Positions 47,285 through 55,807 of a DNA stretch of 64,000 bases are shown piece after piece. The position numbers and the translations under genes were made by a program. The stretch's first letter is position 1; each line of letters opens with the position of its first letter. This DNA comes from an uncultured Methylocystaceae bacterium (lineage in GTDB: Bacteria > Pseudomonadota > Alphaproteobacteria > Rhizobiales > Beijerinckiaceae). The stretch lies in assembly GCA_903870245.1 (NCBI GenBank), contig CAIQCB010000013.1, positions 26,620-90,619 of the forward strand. Reading direction: 5' to 3'. The notes below the pieces were generated by a model. It made no database searches. It was not told the DNA's origin and saw nothing but the letters and a program-made list of their open reading frames with translations.

Positions 47285-49084
47285 ATGCGGCGCCTGCCCG
47301 ACATTTTCCTCCTGCTTAGCCTGTTGCCCAACATGGCCTTCGCTGCGCCAGATGGCGTAACTGATGGGGGGCGACCGTCCACGGCGGGGCGGCGATCATA
47401 TTATGAAACACCAAAAACATTACTGGAAATCCTTCTTAATTCAACGCGACCCAAGCCCTACGATACGCCCGTAAAACAGGCGTTCTCCTGGCAAGGTATG
47501 CATGCGGGCGTCAGTTTTGGCTTTGGAGTTGCGTCAGGAACAAATCCATGGGGGCTTGGCGCTGGCGGAGAAGAATATCGCGTCGATGCGGGTTGGATTT
47601 TCCCGAAAGCGCCGCTCACTGGACTGATTGGCGGTGTACAGGCTGGTTATGATCACGTGTTTGGCCCTGTGTTGGCTGGCGTCGAAGCGGACTGGCAAGC
47701 AGCAGGACTCTCCGGCGGCGGCGGTGGTTTCGGTCAGCCTGAAGGTTTGCGACCCTTTATCGATAACCGACGCGCAATCGATTGGTTCGGTTCTTTGCGG
47801 GGACGACTCGGCTACGCCTTGACGCCCACCTTTGTCGCGTTCACGACAGCCGGACTTGCCTATGGCGGCGGCGCCAATCTTTTTCGTTATTTCGATTCAG
47901 CGGGTAATGTTGGCGACAATATCCATAATCCAACCCGCGCCGGTTATGCTGTGGGGGCTGGGATTGAATGGGCAGTAAATCCAACAGTCTCCATGAAGTT
48001 AGAATACTTGCGTCTCGATCTTGGTCGCAGTCCCGCTCATGGAATATTTCTGGAAAATGAGGAGGGTGACGAAAACATCAGACGCTTCGCGTCAATGGAT
48101 GGTTATCCAAATCGGTTTCAGATATTCAGGGTTGGATTGAATTATCGATTTAACTTCAAACATACGGATCAAAAAGAATACGGTGATCCCAATCTCTTTC
48201 TATACCGTGCAGGCGAGAAATCCCCAGAGATCAGCACGCATTATTTATTTGGCTTCACTTACGGCACGGATATCGAAACTGAGGGTCGGGGTGAAATTCT
48301 CAATATCACCAATATCGACGCGGGCAAGCGACCCAGAACTCTTAAATCGACCAACGTCGCTGACGTGCAGAGTTTTATGCGCGAAGGAAATGCTGGCGTC
48401 TACAGTATGATAGATAACACGCTGGAGTTCGAGCATACGATCTCCGCTGATTTTCAATATGCTCTAGGCGTTATGGGCGCACATCCAACGATTTATGGCG
48501 TTGAGGATATACCCAATCGTCATGATACGAGTCTTCGCGGCATTCTCGGAGAGGCTCGTTACATCCTTTTGCGCCGGACCGATAAATTTCCGATCGGCCT
48601 CTCTTTGCACATTGAGCCAAAATGGGGACATGTGTCCAATGTCACAGGCTGGGCAGAGACCTTGCTTGAATCGGATAACCGAATATGCGTGGATTCGGAA
48701 CTCCTGCCGGGAAAACTTTATGCCGCCTTTAATTTGATGTACACGCCGCAAATTTTCCGGGAAATCACTGAATCAAAATGGATCCACTCGGCCTATTATG
48801 GGGCGATGGGAGGGCTCACCTATTTCCTGACGCCAAAGGTCGGCGTGGGTGGCGGTTTTCAATACTATAAACGCTGGGTGCAGCCTGACACCAATGTCAG
48901 CGACTTGCAGGGCTCAGCCTTTTATCTGGGGCCTCAGGCGTATTTCCGACTCAACAGGCAATTGTTTCTTACTGTTGCATGGTCCAGGCAGTTCGCGGGC
49001 CATGCTATCAACGATCCGCGTCCGCTCGATCTTGCCAATTTCACGCGCGACATCGCAAGAGTGCAGTTCGGAGGCGAGTTTTGA
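47285..49084 (+). CDS. outer-membrane protein with two predicted beta-barrel halves
   Basis: The 599-residue protein has a signal peptide (MRRLPDIFLLLSLLPNMAFA). Residues about 65-275 resemble the small Omp25/Omp31/RopB-type barrel: AGVSFGFGVASG, GGVQAGYDHVFGPVLAGVEAD, LRGRLGYALTPTFVAFTTAG, FRVGLNYRF. A second region (about 300-599) repeats alternating strand patterns (GEARYILLRR, LSLHIEPKWGH, YGAMGGLTYFL, GPQAYFRLNRQLFLTVAW) and ends in Phe, the usual barrel C-terminal residue. Two barrels in one chain is unusual; the second half is not recognised. Confidence 0.75.
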   Translation: MRRLPDIFLLLSLLPNMAFAAPDGVTDGGRPSTAGRRSYYETPKTLLEILLNSTRPKPYDTPVKQAFSWQGMHAGVSFGFGVASGTNPWGLGAGGEEYRVDAGWIFPKAPLTGLIGGVQAGYDHVFGPVLAGVEADWQAAGLSGGGGGFGQPEGLRPFIDNRRAIDWFGSLRGRLGYALTPTFVAFTTAGLAYGGGANLFRYFDSAGNVGDNIHNPTRAGYAVGAGIEWAVNPTVSMKLEYLRLDLGRSPAHGIFLENEEGDENIRRFASMDGYPNRFQIFRVGLNYRFNFKHTDQKEYGDPNLFLYRAGEKSPEISTHYLFGFTYGTDIETEGRGEILNITNIDAGKRPRTLKSTNVADVQSFMREGNAGVYSMIDNTLEFEHTISADFQYALGVMGAHPTIYGVEDIPNRHDTSLRGILGEARYILLRRTDKFPIGLSLHIEPKWGHVSNVTGWAETLLESDNRICVDSELLPGKLYAAFNLMYTPQIFREITESKWIHSAYYGAMGGLTYFLTPKVGVGGGFQYYKRWVQPDTNVSDLQGSAFYLGPQAYFRLNRQLFLTVAWSRQFAGHAINDPRPLDLANFTRDIARVQFGGEF

Positions 49085-49104
49085 AACAGTTTAAGGAGGA
49101 AAGA

Positions 49105-49146
49105 ATGCCTCGTGGCGCCGCGAAGCCCTCATCGAAGGGCATGTAA
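49105..49146 (+). CDS. 13-residue micro-ORF with consensus Shine-Dalgarno
   Basis: AGGAGG (49094-49099) stands five bases before an ATG that opens MPRGAAKPSSKGM and then a TAA. It begins 21 bases after the outer-membrane protein stop. It may be a small translated peptide, a remnant of a truncated gene, or coincidence. Confidence 0.3.
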   Translation: MPRGAAKPSSKGM

Positions 49147-49224
49147 AGTAAAGTTATAAAAAAAGGACCTCTGCGTAAAATATTTGAAAATGTCACGAAA
49201 GGATTTCCCCGGAGGGCGGCGAGA

Positions 49225-50709
49225 TCAGGCGCTTCTTTTTCGCCTGCGCACGTTATGAGTATGATCTTGTTCGGCCTCGATACTGATTTCGCTGGTATCG
49301 AGCGAAATTTTCGACTCCTCTGGCTGTGCTCCTGCGAGCAGAGCGCAACTCAGCGCAAACAGTCCCATCATCACATGCGTCCGCAGCGGGTAGTCGACAA
49401 AGGAATGTAAAAGAAGAAGTCCGATTGTAATGCATGATGCCCGGGTCAAGTATTGATCGAGGTTGTTTGCGCTAGCCTGTCGCCAGGCATTCCACACATG
49501 CGCACCATACCAAAACAAGAAAATTGCGAGAATTAATAGTCCCGCTGCGCCAGTCTCAAGGAAGAATTCCAGATAGTCGTTATGTGCTCGATTAATGAAT
49601 TTATGCGGTAAGACGTTTTCAACAGGCTCGACCACGGCGTAAATTTTCTGGAAAGTTCCAAGTCCGGTTCCGTAAGGCAAAGCTTTTATTGCTGTTTCAA
49701 GCGTGTTGTGCGCAACCTCCTGACGAGCTCCAAAGAAGGAGTCAACCTCGAACCGGTTCATTACCCTATAGAAGGCATATTCCAGCGAAAACAGGACCGA
49801 TATGCCAAGGAATGCGCCTAAGGCTTTCAAATAAAGGCTTTTTCCGGAATCCTTCCCTCGAAATTTTATATTTTTCCAGTCCGGTAGAAATAATATCCAG
49901 ACAATTGCAACCATCAAAACAACAACGCCGGCGCGCGACCTGGCGAATATGCACGTGGCAATAAATATGAACACACAGGACAGACCTAAAAATAATGATA
50001 GATAGTCGTTGATAATTTTGCCTCTACGTGATGATCTGGAGCTTAAATTCAAGGAGTTCACGACCATCGACGCCGCGAAAGGCAGTAGAGCATACATTTG
50101 TGCAGCAAAGTGGTTTCTGTTTTTGAAGAAACCTGTGGCGTCGCCGGCGATCATCCCGGGATAGAAATAAAAGGCTGATTCGGAGTTTTGCGCGGATTGC
50201 ACGAGACCGAAGATTGCATTCAAGACGCCGCACACAAGCAAAACCAGAATTACGATTCTCCGTTCATTTCGATTGAGTAGCAGGACGCTTAAAAAAATTG
50301 CTAATGGAGGCAATGTAGAAAGAAGACTTACCCAGGTAAGATTGGGCGCAAGGCTCAGAGGTCCGCTGGGATGATTGATGCCAGCAGCGGAGAGCGCGCG
50401 TGCGGCAAGATCATGAATAGGTAATTCTCGCCATAGGCTTTCTGGCAATGGAACAAGTTGAAGCAATGGAATGGTAAGAGCGATGCCTAATCCACACAAA
50501 ATGAACGACAATTCTCCGCTCAATTTATCTGATGTCATCAGCCGGTATAAGGATATCAGGACAAGCGGCGTCGCCAAATAAAGCAAGATTACATTCGCAA
50601 GCCAGTCGTTTTCATTCGCTCCGCCAAGGACAAATGTTAAAATGATAAAGAGACAAGTGAAGATAAAGAGCGGGGTGCGCCGCTCTTCAATATGCCCTTG
50701 TGCTTTCAT
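49225..50709 (-). CDS. Wzy / O-antigen ligase-type polysaccharide polymerase
   Basis: The 494-residue protein has about twelve hydrophobic segments. It carries the Wzy_C/WaaL landmark: a large loop with FARSRAGVVVL, then the periplasmic RAHNDYLEFFLETGAAGLL containing the conserved His. Members polymerise or ligate lipid-linked saccharide repeats at the periplasmic face. It follows the FecR-like gene by 15 bases on the same strand and faces away from the export genes. The tail after 450 is soluble and acidic, ending in NVRRRKRSA. Confidence 0.9.
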   Translation of the reverse strand: MKAQGHIEERRTPLFIFTCLFIILTFVLGGANENDWLANVILLYLATPLVLISLYRLMTSDKLSGELSFILCGLGIALTIPLLQLVPLPESLWRELPIHDLAARALSAAGINHPSGPLSLAPNLTWVSLLSTLPPLAIFLSVLLLNRNERRIVILVLLVCGVLNAIFGLVQSAQNSESAFYFYPGMIAGDATGFFKNRNHFAAQMYALLPFAASMVVNSLNLSSRSSRRGKIINDYLSLFLGLSCVFIFIATCIFARSRAGVVVLMVAIVWILFLPDWKNIKFRGKDSGKSLYLKALGAFLGISVLFSLEYAFYRVMNRFEVDSFFGARQEVAHNTLETAIKALPYGTGLGTFQKIYAVVEPVENVLPHKFINRAHNDYLEFFLETGAAGLLILAIFLFWYGAHVWNAWRQASANNLDQYLTRASCITIGLLLLHSFVDYPLRTHVMMGLFALSCALLAGAQPEESKISLDTSEISIEAEQDHTHNVRRRKRSA

Positions 50710-50724
50710 GAAGGATTGAAGGCT

Positions 50725-51360
50725 CTACTGGCTTAGTGGATTGGTATTATACGCACCCTGAAGGGCAAGAGCCAGCAGGGCGTCATTTATAGCCTGCTGT
50801 GACGCCCCTTGTGAAGCTGCGTCAACGCTTGATATGCCTGCTCCGAGCCCTGCGCCAACGACGGCCCCCGCAGCCAACAGTGTCCCCATTCCGCCGACGC
50901 CGCCAAGACTTCCAAGAGCGCCGGGGTTGCCCAAGGCGCCGGGGTTGCCCAAGGCGCCGGGGTTGCCCAAGGCGCCGGGGTCGCCCAAGGCTCCGGGGTC
51001 GCCCAAGGCTCCGGGGTCGCTAATTGCGCTTTGTGCGACGGCATTGCCCGCGCAACCATATTCTGAAACCAGCTCTTGATTGACCGGGGGGCCTTTTGTG
51101 ACACAGCTGCGCCCGGGAATGCGGGTGGTTGCGCCGGGTCTCAGATTTGTGACGGCTCCGTTGGCGGTAACAAGTCTGGCCCTCGCGTTTTTGGAAAGAT
51201 TTACCCGATCGCCGACCTTAACCACGGCCTGACCCTCAACAGGATGGAAGCCTTTGCCCTGATTGAGCTTCACAACTCCCTGCTCTACTTCCAGAGTTAG
51301 TGCGTTGGCATGAGCGCACATGACTAGTAGAGCCAGCGAGATACTGAGAAATATACGCAT
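50725..51360 (-). CDS. exported FecR-like protein with six tandem PGALG hexapeptides
   Basis: From ATG 51360 (GGAG upstream) the protein is 211 residues. It has a signal peptide (cleavage near ANA-LT, 20). A FecR/SH3-like beta region spans about 21-82 (VVKVGDRVNLSKNARARLVT). Two cysteines are at 86 and 103. Six hexapeptides DPGALG x3 and NPGALG x3 lie at 115-150, then a glycine-rich hydrophobic segment LLAAGAVVGAGLGAG. FecR-like exported proteins accompany polysaccharide loci in several bacteria. It is in one operon with the polymerase. Confidence 0.8.
   Translation of the reverse strand: MRIFLSISLALLVMCAHANALTLEVEQGVVKLNQGKGFHPVEGQAVVKVGDRVNLSKNARARLVTANGAVTNLRPGATTRIPGRSCVTKGPPVNQELVSEYGCAGNAVAQSAISDPGALGDPGALGDPGALGNPGALGNPGALGNPGALGSLGGVGGMGTLLAAGAVVGAGLGAGISSVDAASQGASQQAINDALLALALQGAYNTNPLSQ
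50911..51018 (-). repeat. 18-bp minisatellite, six copies, inside the FecR-like gene
   Basis: Six consecutive 18-bp units (gcccaaggcgccggggttg-like, with cgcc/ctcc and ttg/tcg variants) encode DPGALG or NPGALG. The three NPGALG copies and the three DPGALG copies are each nearly identical, consistent with stepwise duplication. Unit number may vary between strains. Confidence 0.92.
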
Positions 51361-51476
51361 CGGGTACACTCCGGAACACAACACATTTACACGCAGACAC
51401 ACATCCGCTAATTTAATTGCGCTAAAAATATGGAAAAAAATATGATTAATGGTGTCATATTTTGTTTGTATATATC

Positions 51477-51506
51477 ATTATAAGATATTGTGTTAAATTT
51501 AACACA
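51477..51506 (-). promoter_or_regulatory. leftward TATAAT box with an 18-bp perfect palindrome over its -35 region
   Basis: The minus strand has the consensus TATAAT at 51482-51477. The palindrome TGTGTTAAATTTAACACA occupies 51489-51506, covering where the -35 hexamer should be (17-18 bases upstream). This is the geometry of a repressor or activator site controlling the fecR-like/polymerase operon, and possibly the divergent arm too. The protein that binds it is unknown. Confidence 0.6.
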
Positions 51507-51542
51507 TTTTGCCAGGATTATAGATCAGGAGGACTGAATTGA

Positions 51543-51599
51543 ATGGGGCAGCCAACGCGGCTGGACGAATTTGCCGCATGGGAATCCACAGACGTCTGA
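51543..51599 (+). CDS. 18-residue short ORF in the cpsB leader
   Basis: AGGAGG (51528-51533) precedes ATG 51543, which opens MGQPTRLDEFAAWESTDV and a stop. It is about 170 bases before cpsB. It could be a leader peptide. Nothing else supports translation. Confidence 0.25.
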   Translation: MGQPTRLDEFAAWESTDV

Positions 51600-51770
51600 G
51601 AACCGATCACAATAGGATTAAACTTTGTATCTTATTGTAATTAAGTCATAAATCCGTTATTTGTGCGCCACAGGCCACATGCGGAAACAGGTCTATCCTA
51701 ATTGCGCCGTAATTAATTTTTAGGTATTTTGGACATAGTGTCAGATATATATGGAAACTGGTTAATACCT

Positions 51771-52658
51771 ATGAACTCCGGGATGATTGACCTACACAGC
51801 CACATTCTGCCCGGCATTGATGACGGCTCCCCGACGCTCGACGTTTCACTGGAAATGGCGCGTCGCTGGGTGGCTGATGGCGTGTCAACCCTTGCCTGCA
51901 CGCCGCATATCCTTCCAGGGTTGTACCATAATAATGGTCCGCAAATCCGCGCCGCCATAGCTGAGCTTCAGCTCAGGTTGGATGAAAACGATATTCCTCT
52001 GCGCCTTATTGTCGGTGCAGACAATCACGTCATTCCGGATTTTGTCTCCGGCTTGAAATCCGGCAGGCTTCTATCCCTCAACGACACACGTTATGTGTTG
52101 GTCGAGCCGCCTCATCATCATGCGCCTTCTCGCCTCGGGGATTTGTTTTTCTCCATCATGGCGGGAGGCTATCGGCCGATATTGACCCATCCGGAACGGT
52201 TGACCTGGATCAAATCGCATTATGCGCTGATGCGACTTCTCGCCTTCCGCGGCGTATGGATGCAAATTACTGCCGGTTCACTAACCGGAGCCTTCGGGCG
52301 CGGGCCAAAGTATTGGGGAGAACGCATGCTGGCCGAGGGGCTGGTGCATATTCTCGCGACAGACGCACATGATCTGGCAAGGCGTCCGCCAATACTCTCG
52401 CAGGGATATGAAGCCGCGGAAAAAATAGTCGGCGCAGAAGAAGCCTGGAGGCTCGTCCATACTCGACCGCTCGCTATCCTCAACGATCAATCGCCATCAG
52501 ATATTCAGCTGCCGGAAGCACTCGAAGGCCCGTCAGACAAAGGAACCAGTAAAAATGAAAAATACCGTAGCCAACAGAGTTTCTCGCCTTACTCTGACGG
52601 CGGTAGTCAGCATGCTTCTCGTGGGCTTCTTGGCTGGGTGCAACAGTTCTTTACCTGA
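51771..52658 (+). CDS. CpsB/YwqE-type tyrosine-protein phosphatase (PHP fold)
   Basis: From ATG 51771 the protein is 295 residues. It has the PHP metal motifs MIDLHSHILPGIDDG (H9, H11), CTPH, a THPER block and ATDAHD near the C-terminal half. The family dephosphorylates BY-kinases such as Wzc, and that kinase is encoded two genes downstream. Starts at 51783 (MIDLHSH) or TTG 51729 are possible. The last 104 bases overlap the start of the export lipoprotein gene. Confidence 0.9.
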   Translation: MNSGMIDLHSHILPGIDDGSPTLDVSLEMARRWVADGVSTLACTPHILPGLYHNNGPQIRAAIAELQLRLDENDIPLRLIVGADNHVIPDFVSGLKSGRLLSLNDTRYVLVEPPHHHAPSRLGDLFFSIMAGGYRPILTHPERLTWIKSHYALMRLLAFRGVWMQITAGSLTGAFGRGPKYWGERMLAEGLVHILATDAHDLARRPPILSQGYEAAEKIVGAEEAWRLVHTRPLAILNDQSPSDIQLPEALEGPSDKGTSKNEKYRSQQSFSPYSDGGSQHASRGLLGWVQQFFT

Positions 52659-53316
52659 CAGCGTTGAGCAATTGGGACGGGAGTCGGGACATACGATCGC
52701 GTTTTCGCAAATGGTTGATCCATATCTTGCGGAAACCACACCCAATGATAAGGGTTATAAGATAGGTCCTTCCGACGTCCTTGATGTGACGGTCTACAAA
52801 GCGCCGGAATTGTCGCGTTCTGTCCAGGTTGGCACGGACGGGATGATAAATCTGCCGCTCATTGGAGATGTTCGCGTCGCCAACAAAACGCCATCAACCG
52901 TCGAGCGTGAAGTGGCGTCAAAATACAACGCGGGATTCCTTAAATCACCGCACATTACTGTTTTCGTGAAAGAATATAACAGCAGTCGTGTAACAGTCGA
53001 TGGCGCAGTCCGTCAGCCCGGCGTATATCCCACGCGAGGGCATGATACGCTATCAGGAGCAATATCGCTGGCTCACGGCCTCGACCCCGAATCTGCATCA
53101 AGCGATGTCGCCATCGTTCACAGGGATGGCGACGGGAAAGCAAACATGGTTCGATATAATCTGTCGGACATTCATCATGGCAGATCAGCCGATCCTGTAG
53201 TTCATGCGGGCGATGTGATCATCGTGGAAGATTCTACAGCGAAATGGGCCTTCCACTCGATGAAGCAGGTTGCTCCATTGCTCACGCCACTCACCTGGGT
53301 TCTTGTAAATCTGTAA
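52555..53316 (+). CDS. Wza-type polysaccharide export lipoprotein
   Basis: The 253-residue protein has a signal peptide with lipobox LAGC (C29). A polysaccharide export domain follows (YKIGPSDVLDVTVYKAPELS; GTDGMINLPLIGDVRV), then an SLBB-like segment (VTVDGAVRQPGVYPTRGHDT). It should form the outer-membrane export channel. AAAGGA precedes the ATG, which lies inside the 3' end of cpsB. The protein is shorter than E. coli Wza and lacks a clear C-terminal amphipathic barrel helix beyond WAFHSMKQV. Confidence 0.92.
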   Translation: MKNTVANRVSRLTLTAVVSMLLVGFLAGCNSSLPDSVEQLGRESGHTIAFSQMVDPYLAETTPNDKGYKIGPSDVLDVTVYKAPELSRSVQVGTDGMINLPLIGDVRVANKTPSTVEREVASKYNAGFLKSPHITVFVKEYNSSRVTVDGAVRQPGVYPTRGHDTLSGAISLAHGLDPESASSDVAIVHRDGDGKANMVRYNLSDIHHGRSADPVVHAGDVIIVEDSTAKWAFHSMKQVAPLLTPLTWVLVNL

Positions 53317-53362
53317 GCAAGCGTTGCGAGTATAAGCAGAACACTCACAGAGTTTGAAAATA

Positions 53363-55789
53363 ATGAAAGCTATTCCAGAAAATATATCAGGCTCTATTTC
53401 TGACCTGCTTTCTAATCAGGTCGAAACCAATAATGATGCTAATGCCCTGACCATCGCGAATAAAGGAACAGGCGATTTCGAGTCCGATAGCGGCTTTGAT
53501 ATATTCGGACATATTCGTATTATTACAAAGCATCGTAAGCTTATTGCAATAACAACACTGTCGGTATCAGCGCTGGCGCTTTTATGGTCCTTTATCGCGA
53601 CTCCGGTTTACACTTCTACAATCCGGTTACAGATTGATCGAGCGAGCGCCAAGGTAATCGAACAAGGTAATGTCGTGCCCTTGGAAGAGTCCCTGGATCT
53701 CGAGTTTGCAAAAACGCAAATTGAATTACTCCAGAGCAGAAACATTGCCGAGCGAGTTGTCTCAATCGCCAACCTGACGCCCAAGACATTCGAAAAAGAA
53801 AAATCAAAATTCAATATCATGAATTTGGTGTCAAAGATATTTGGCGGCAACAATAAATCTGAAGATAAGGAGAGTAAAAACAGAGCGCAAGAAAACCTCG
53901 TCAACTACATACTAGATAACAAGCAACTAAAAGCCCTTCCGGGAACTCATTTGGTTGATATTTCTTTTACAGATTCTTCCCCGGATCGCGCAAAGACAAT
54001 TTCAAATGCGTTTGGTGAAGCGTTTATTAATTATAATCTCGACAAAAGATTTGAGGCTAACAGTTATGCGCGATCTTTTCTTGACGATCAAATTAAGCAA
54101 TTGAAGGTTCGTCTTCAAGAATCTGAAAAATTAATGATTGATTTCGCTCAAAAAGAGGAAATTATTGCTACGGATAACAAGGACGCAATATCCGAAAACA
54201 GTATGCAGCAAATGAACGGCGCGCTTAACGCGGTTATTGCCGAAAGAATTAAAAATGAACAATTGTGGCGGCAGGTTGAAAGCGCCTCAGTTATTAACTT
54301 TCCGCAAATTCTAACGAACAGAATTATTGAGGATTTGAGGCATAAGCGCAACGAACTTGTCGCAGATTACCAGGAAAAATCGGCTTCATTTCAGCCTGGT
54401 TATCCGGCAATGGTCGAATTGAAAACTAAAATCAACGAAGTTGATCGTCAACTTAACAATGAAATAAAAACGATCAAAAGCTCCCTCAAAGGCGCGTATG
54501 AAGCCTCATTAAATCAGGAAAATGAGCTAAAAAAACAAACAGATAAATTTCGTACTGAGGCGCTCGATCTACAGAAGCGTAGTATTCAATATAATATCTT
54601 GAAAAGAGAAGTTGATACTAACCGTTCTTTATATGAGAATCTCTTGCAGCGCTATAAAGAGGTTGACGTTGCGGGTGGTGTTGGCATCAATAATGTTTAT
54701 ATCGTTGACAAGGCCCGCTTGCCAGAAGATCCCTCGTTCCCGGTTAAGTCAAAAGTTCTGGCCATAGCTATTTTGCTCGGTTTGTCCCTTGGCGTCGGAG
54801 CTTCGTACCTGATTGAAAAACTGGACGACGTTATCCATCAGGCCGATGACGCAGAACGTGTCTCTGGCTTGTCCTTGCTCGGCATTATTCAGAAATCGAA
54901 TGATTTCGAAGCGGAAATCAAAAATCCGCGCTCTGCTTTGTCCGAGGCCTATCGCTCCCTCTGCACGACTTTGCAACTCTCCACAGCCGGCGGCTTGCCT
55001 GAATCGCTTCTCATCACAAGTTCTATGCCATCCGAAGGTAAATCTACAACTTGCACAGTAATTGCAAAGCACTACGCCTCATTGGGAATGCGCGTGTTGT
55101 TAATTGACGCTGATCTGCGCAATGCGTCTCTGCACAAAAAGCTCGGTTATGACAATAGCATAGGACTAAGCAATTTCTTGACGAGCGGCGTATCGCCCGT
55201 TGAGGCGATCCAGAACACAGATGATGAAAATCTATTCTTCATGTCTTCTGGTCCTCTGCCGCCAAACGCCGCAGAATTGCTCTCAAGCGATAAAATGAAA
55301 CAGCTCATTGATGCTTCAACAGAATCCTTTGATCTTGTTATTATCGACGGTCCGCCGGTAATGGGCCTTGCTGATACGCCGCTACTCTCGCGGAATGTGA
55401 AGGGTACCGTATTTATTGTTGCTGCGGGCCACACGAGGATCGGCGCGCTTCGCAGCGCCATCAAGCGCCTCAGCCTCACCCGAGCGCATATGATTGGCTT
55501 TGTCCTCACAAAATACGACTCTCACCAATCAGGCTATGGTTATGGTTATGGCTATGGCTATGGCTATGGCTCTGGCTATGGCTATGGATATGGTGGAAGA
55601 GAAAGCTTTACATATGGAGAAACAAGTTCGACAACCAATTTGCTTGTTGACAAGAATATCATTGAGCCAAAGAAAAAACGATCGAACTCTATATTTTCGA
55701 AAGTACAGAATTTTCCAAAAAATATAAGTTCTAAACTCAAGAGTAAAAAGAATAATAGTAATCCAGACGAAGACACATTTGACTCATAA
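53363..55789 (+). CDS. Wzc-type tyrosine autokinase / polysaccharide chain-length regulator
   Basis: From ATG 53363 the protein is 808 residues. It has a Wzz domain with TM1 near 56-76 and a coiled-coil periplasmic part, then TM2 near 465-485. The BY-kinase domain has Walker A SSMPSEGKST (about 552-561), Walker A' VLLIDADLRN and Walker B LVIIDGPPV. The C-terminal tail has a tyrosine cluster near 722-745 (nine Tyr in alternating GY repeats, encoded by ggttat/ggctat units), the autophosphorylation site type. Codon use is more AT-rich than in the left part of the window. Confidence 0.94.
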   Translation: MKAIPENISGSISDLLSNQVETNNDANALTIANKGTGDFESDSGFDIFGHIRIITKHRKLIAITTLSVSALALLWSFIATPVYTSTIRLQIDRASAKVIEQGNVVPLEESLDLEFAKTQIELLQSRNIAERVVSIANLTPKTFEKEKSKFNIMNLVSKIFGGNNKSEDKESKNRAQENLVNYILDNKQLKALPGTHLVDISFTDSSPDRAKTISNAFGEAFINYNLDKRFEANSYARSFLDDQIKQLKVRLQESEKLMIDFAQKEEIIATDNKDAISENSMQQMNGALNAVIAERIKNEQLWRQVESASVINFPQILTNRIIEDLRHKRNELVADYQEKSASFQPGYPAMVELKTKINEVDRQLNNEIKTIKSSLKGAYEASLNQENELKKQTDKFRTEALDLQKRSIQYNILKREVDTNRSLYENLLQRYKEVDVAGGVGINNVYIVDKARLPEDPSFPVKSKVLAIAILLGLSLGVGASYLIEKLDDVIHQADDAERVSGLSLLGIIQKSNDFEAEIKNPRSALSEAYRSLCTTLQLSTAGGLPESLLITSSMPSEGKSTTCTVIAKHYASLGMRVLLIDADLRNASLHKKLGYDNSIGLSNFLTSGVSPVEAIQNTDDENLFFMSSGPLPPNAAELLSSDKMKQLIDASTESFDLVIIDGPPVMGLADTPLLSRNVKGTVFIVAAGHTRIGALRSAIKRLSLTRAHMIGFVLTKYDSHQSGYGYGYGYGYGYGSGYGYGYGGRESFTYGETSSTTNLLVDKNIIEPKKKRSNSIFSKVQNFPKNISSKLKSKKNNSNPDEDTFDS

Positions 55790-55807
55790 ATATTCAGTTG
55801 AATAAAA

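Larger units (their letters stand above)
51361..51770. other. divergent control region of the polysaccharide locus
   Basis: About 410 low-GC bases separate the leftward fecR-like/polymerase operon from the rightward cpsB-wza-wzc genes. It contains the TATAAT/palindrome pair at 51477-51506 and a short frame with AGGAGG at 51543. A possible rightward promoter, TTGTAT then ATAAAT about 17 bases on, lies near 51625-51655 but is weak. Confidence 0.6.

Noticed and set aside
50911..51018. Possible CRISPR array
   Set aside because: The units are contiguous 18-bp repeats without spacers and lie in frame in a coding gene.
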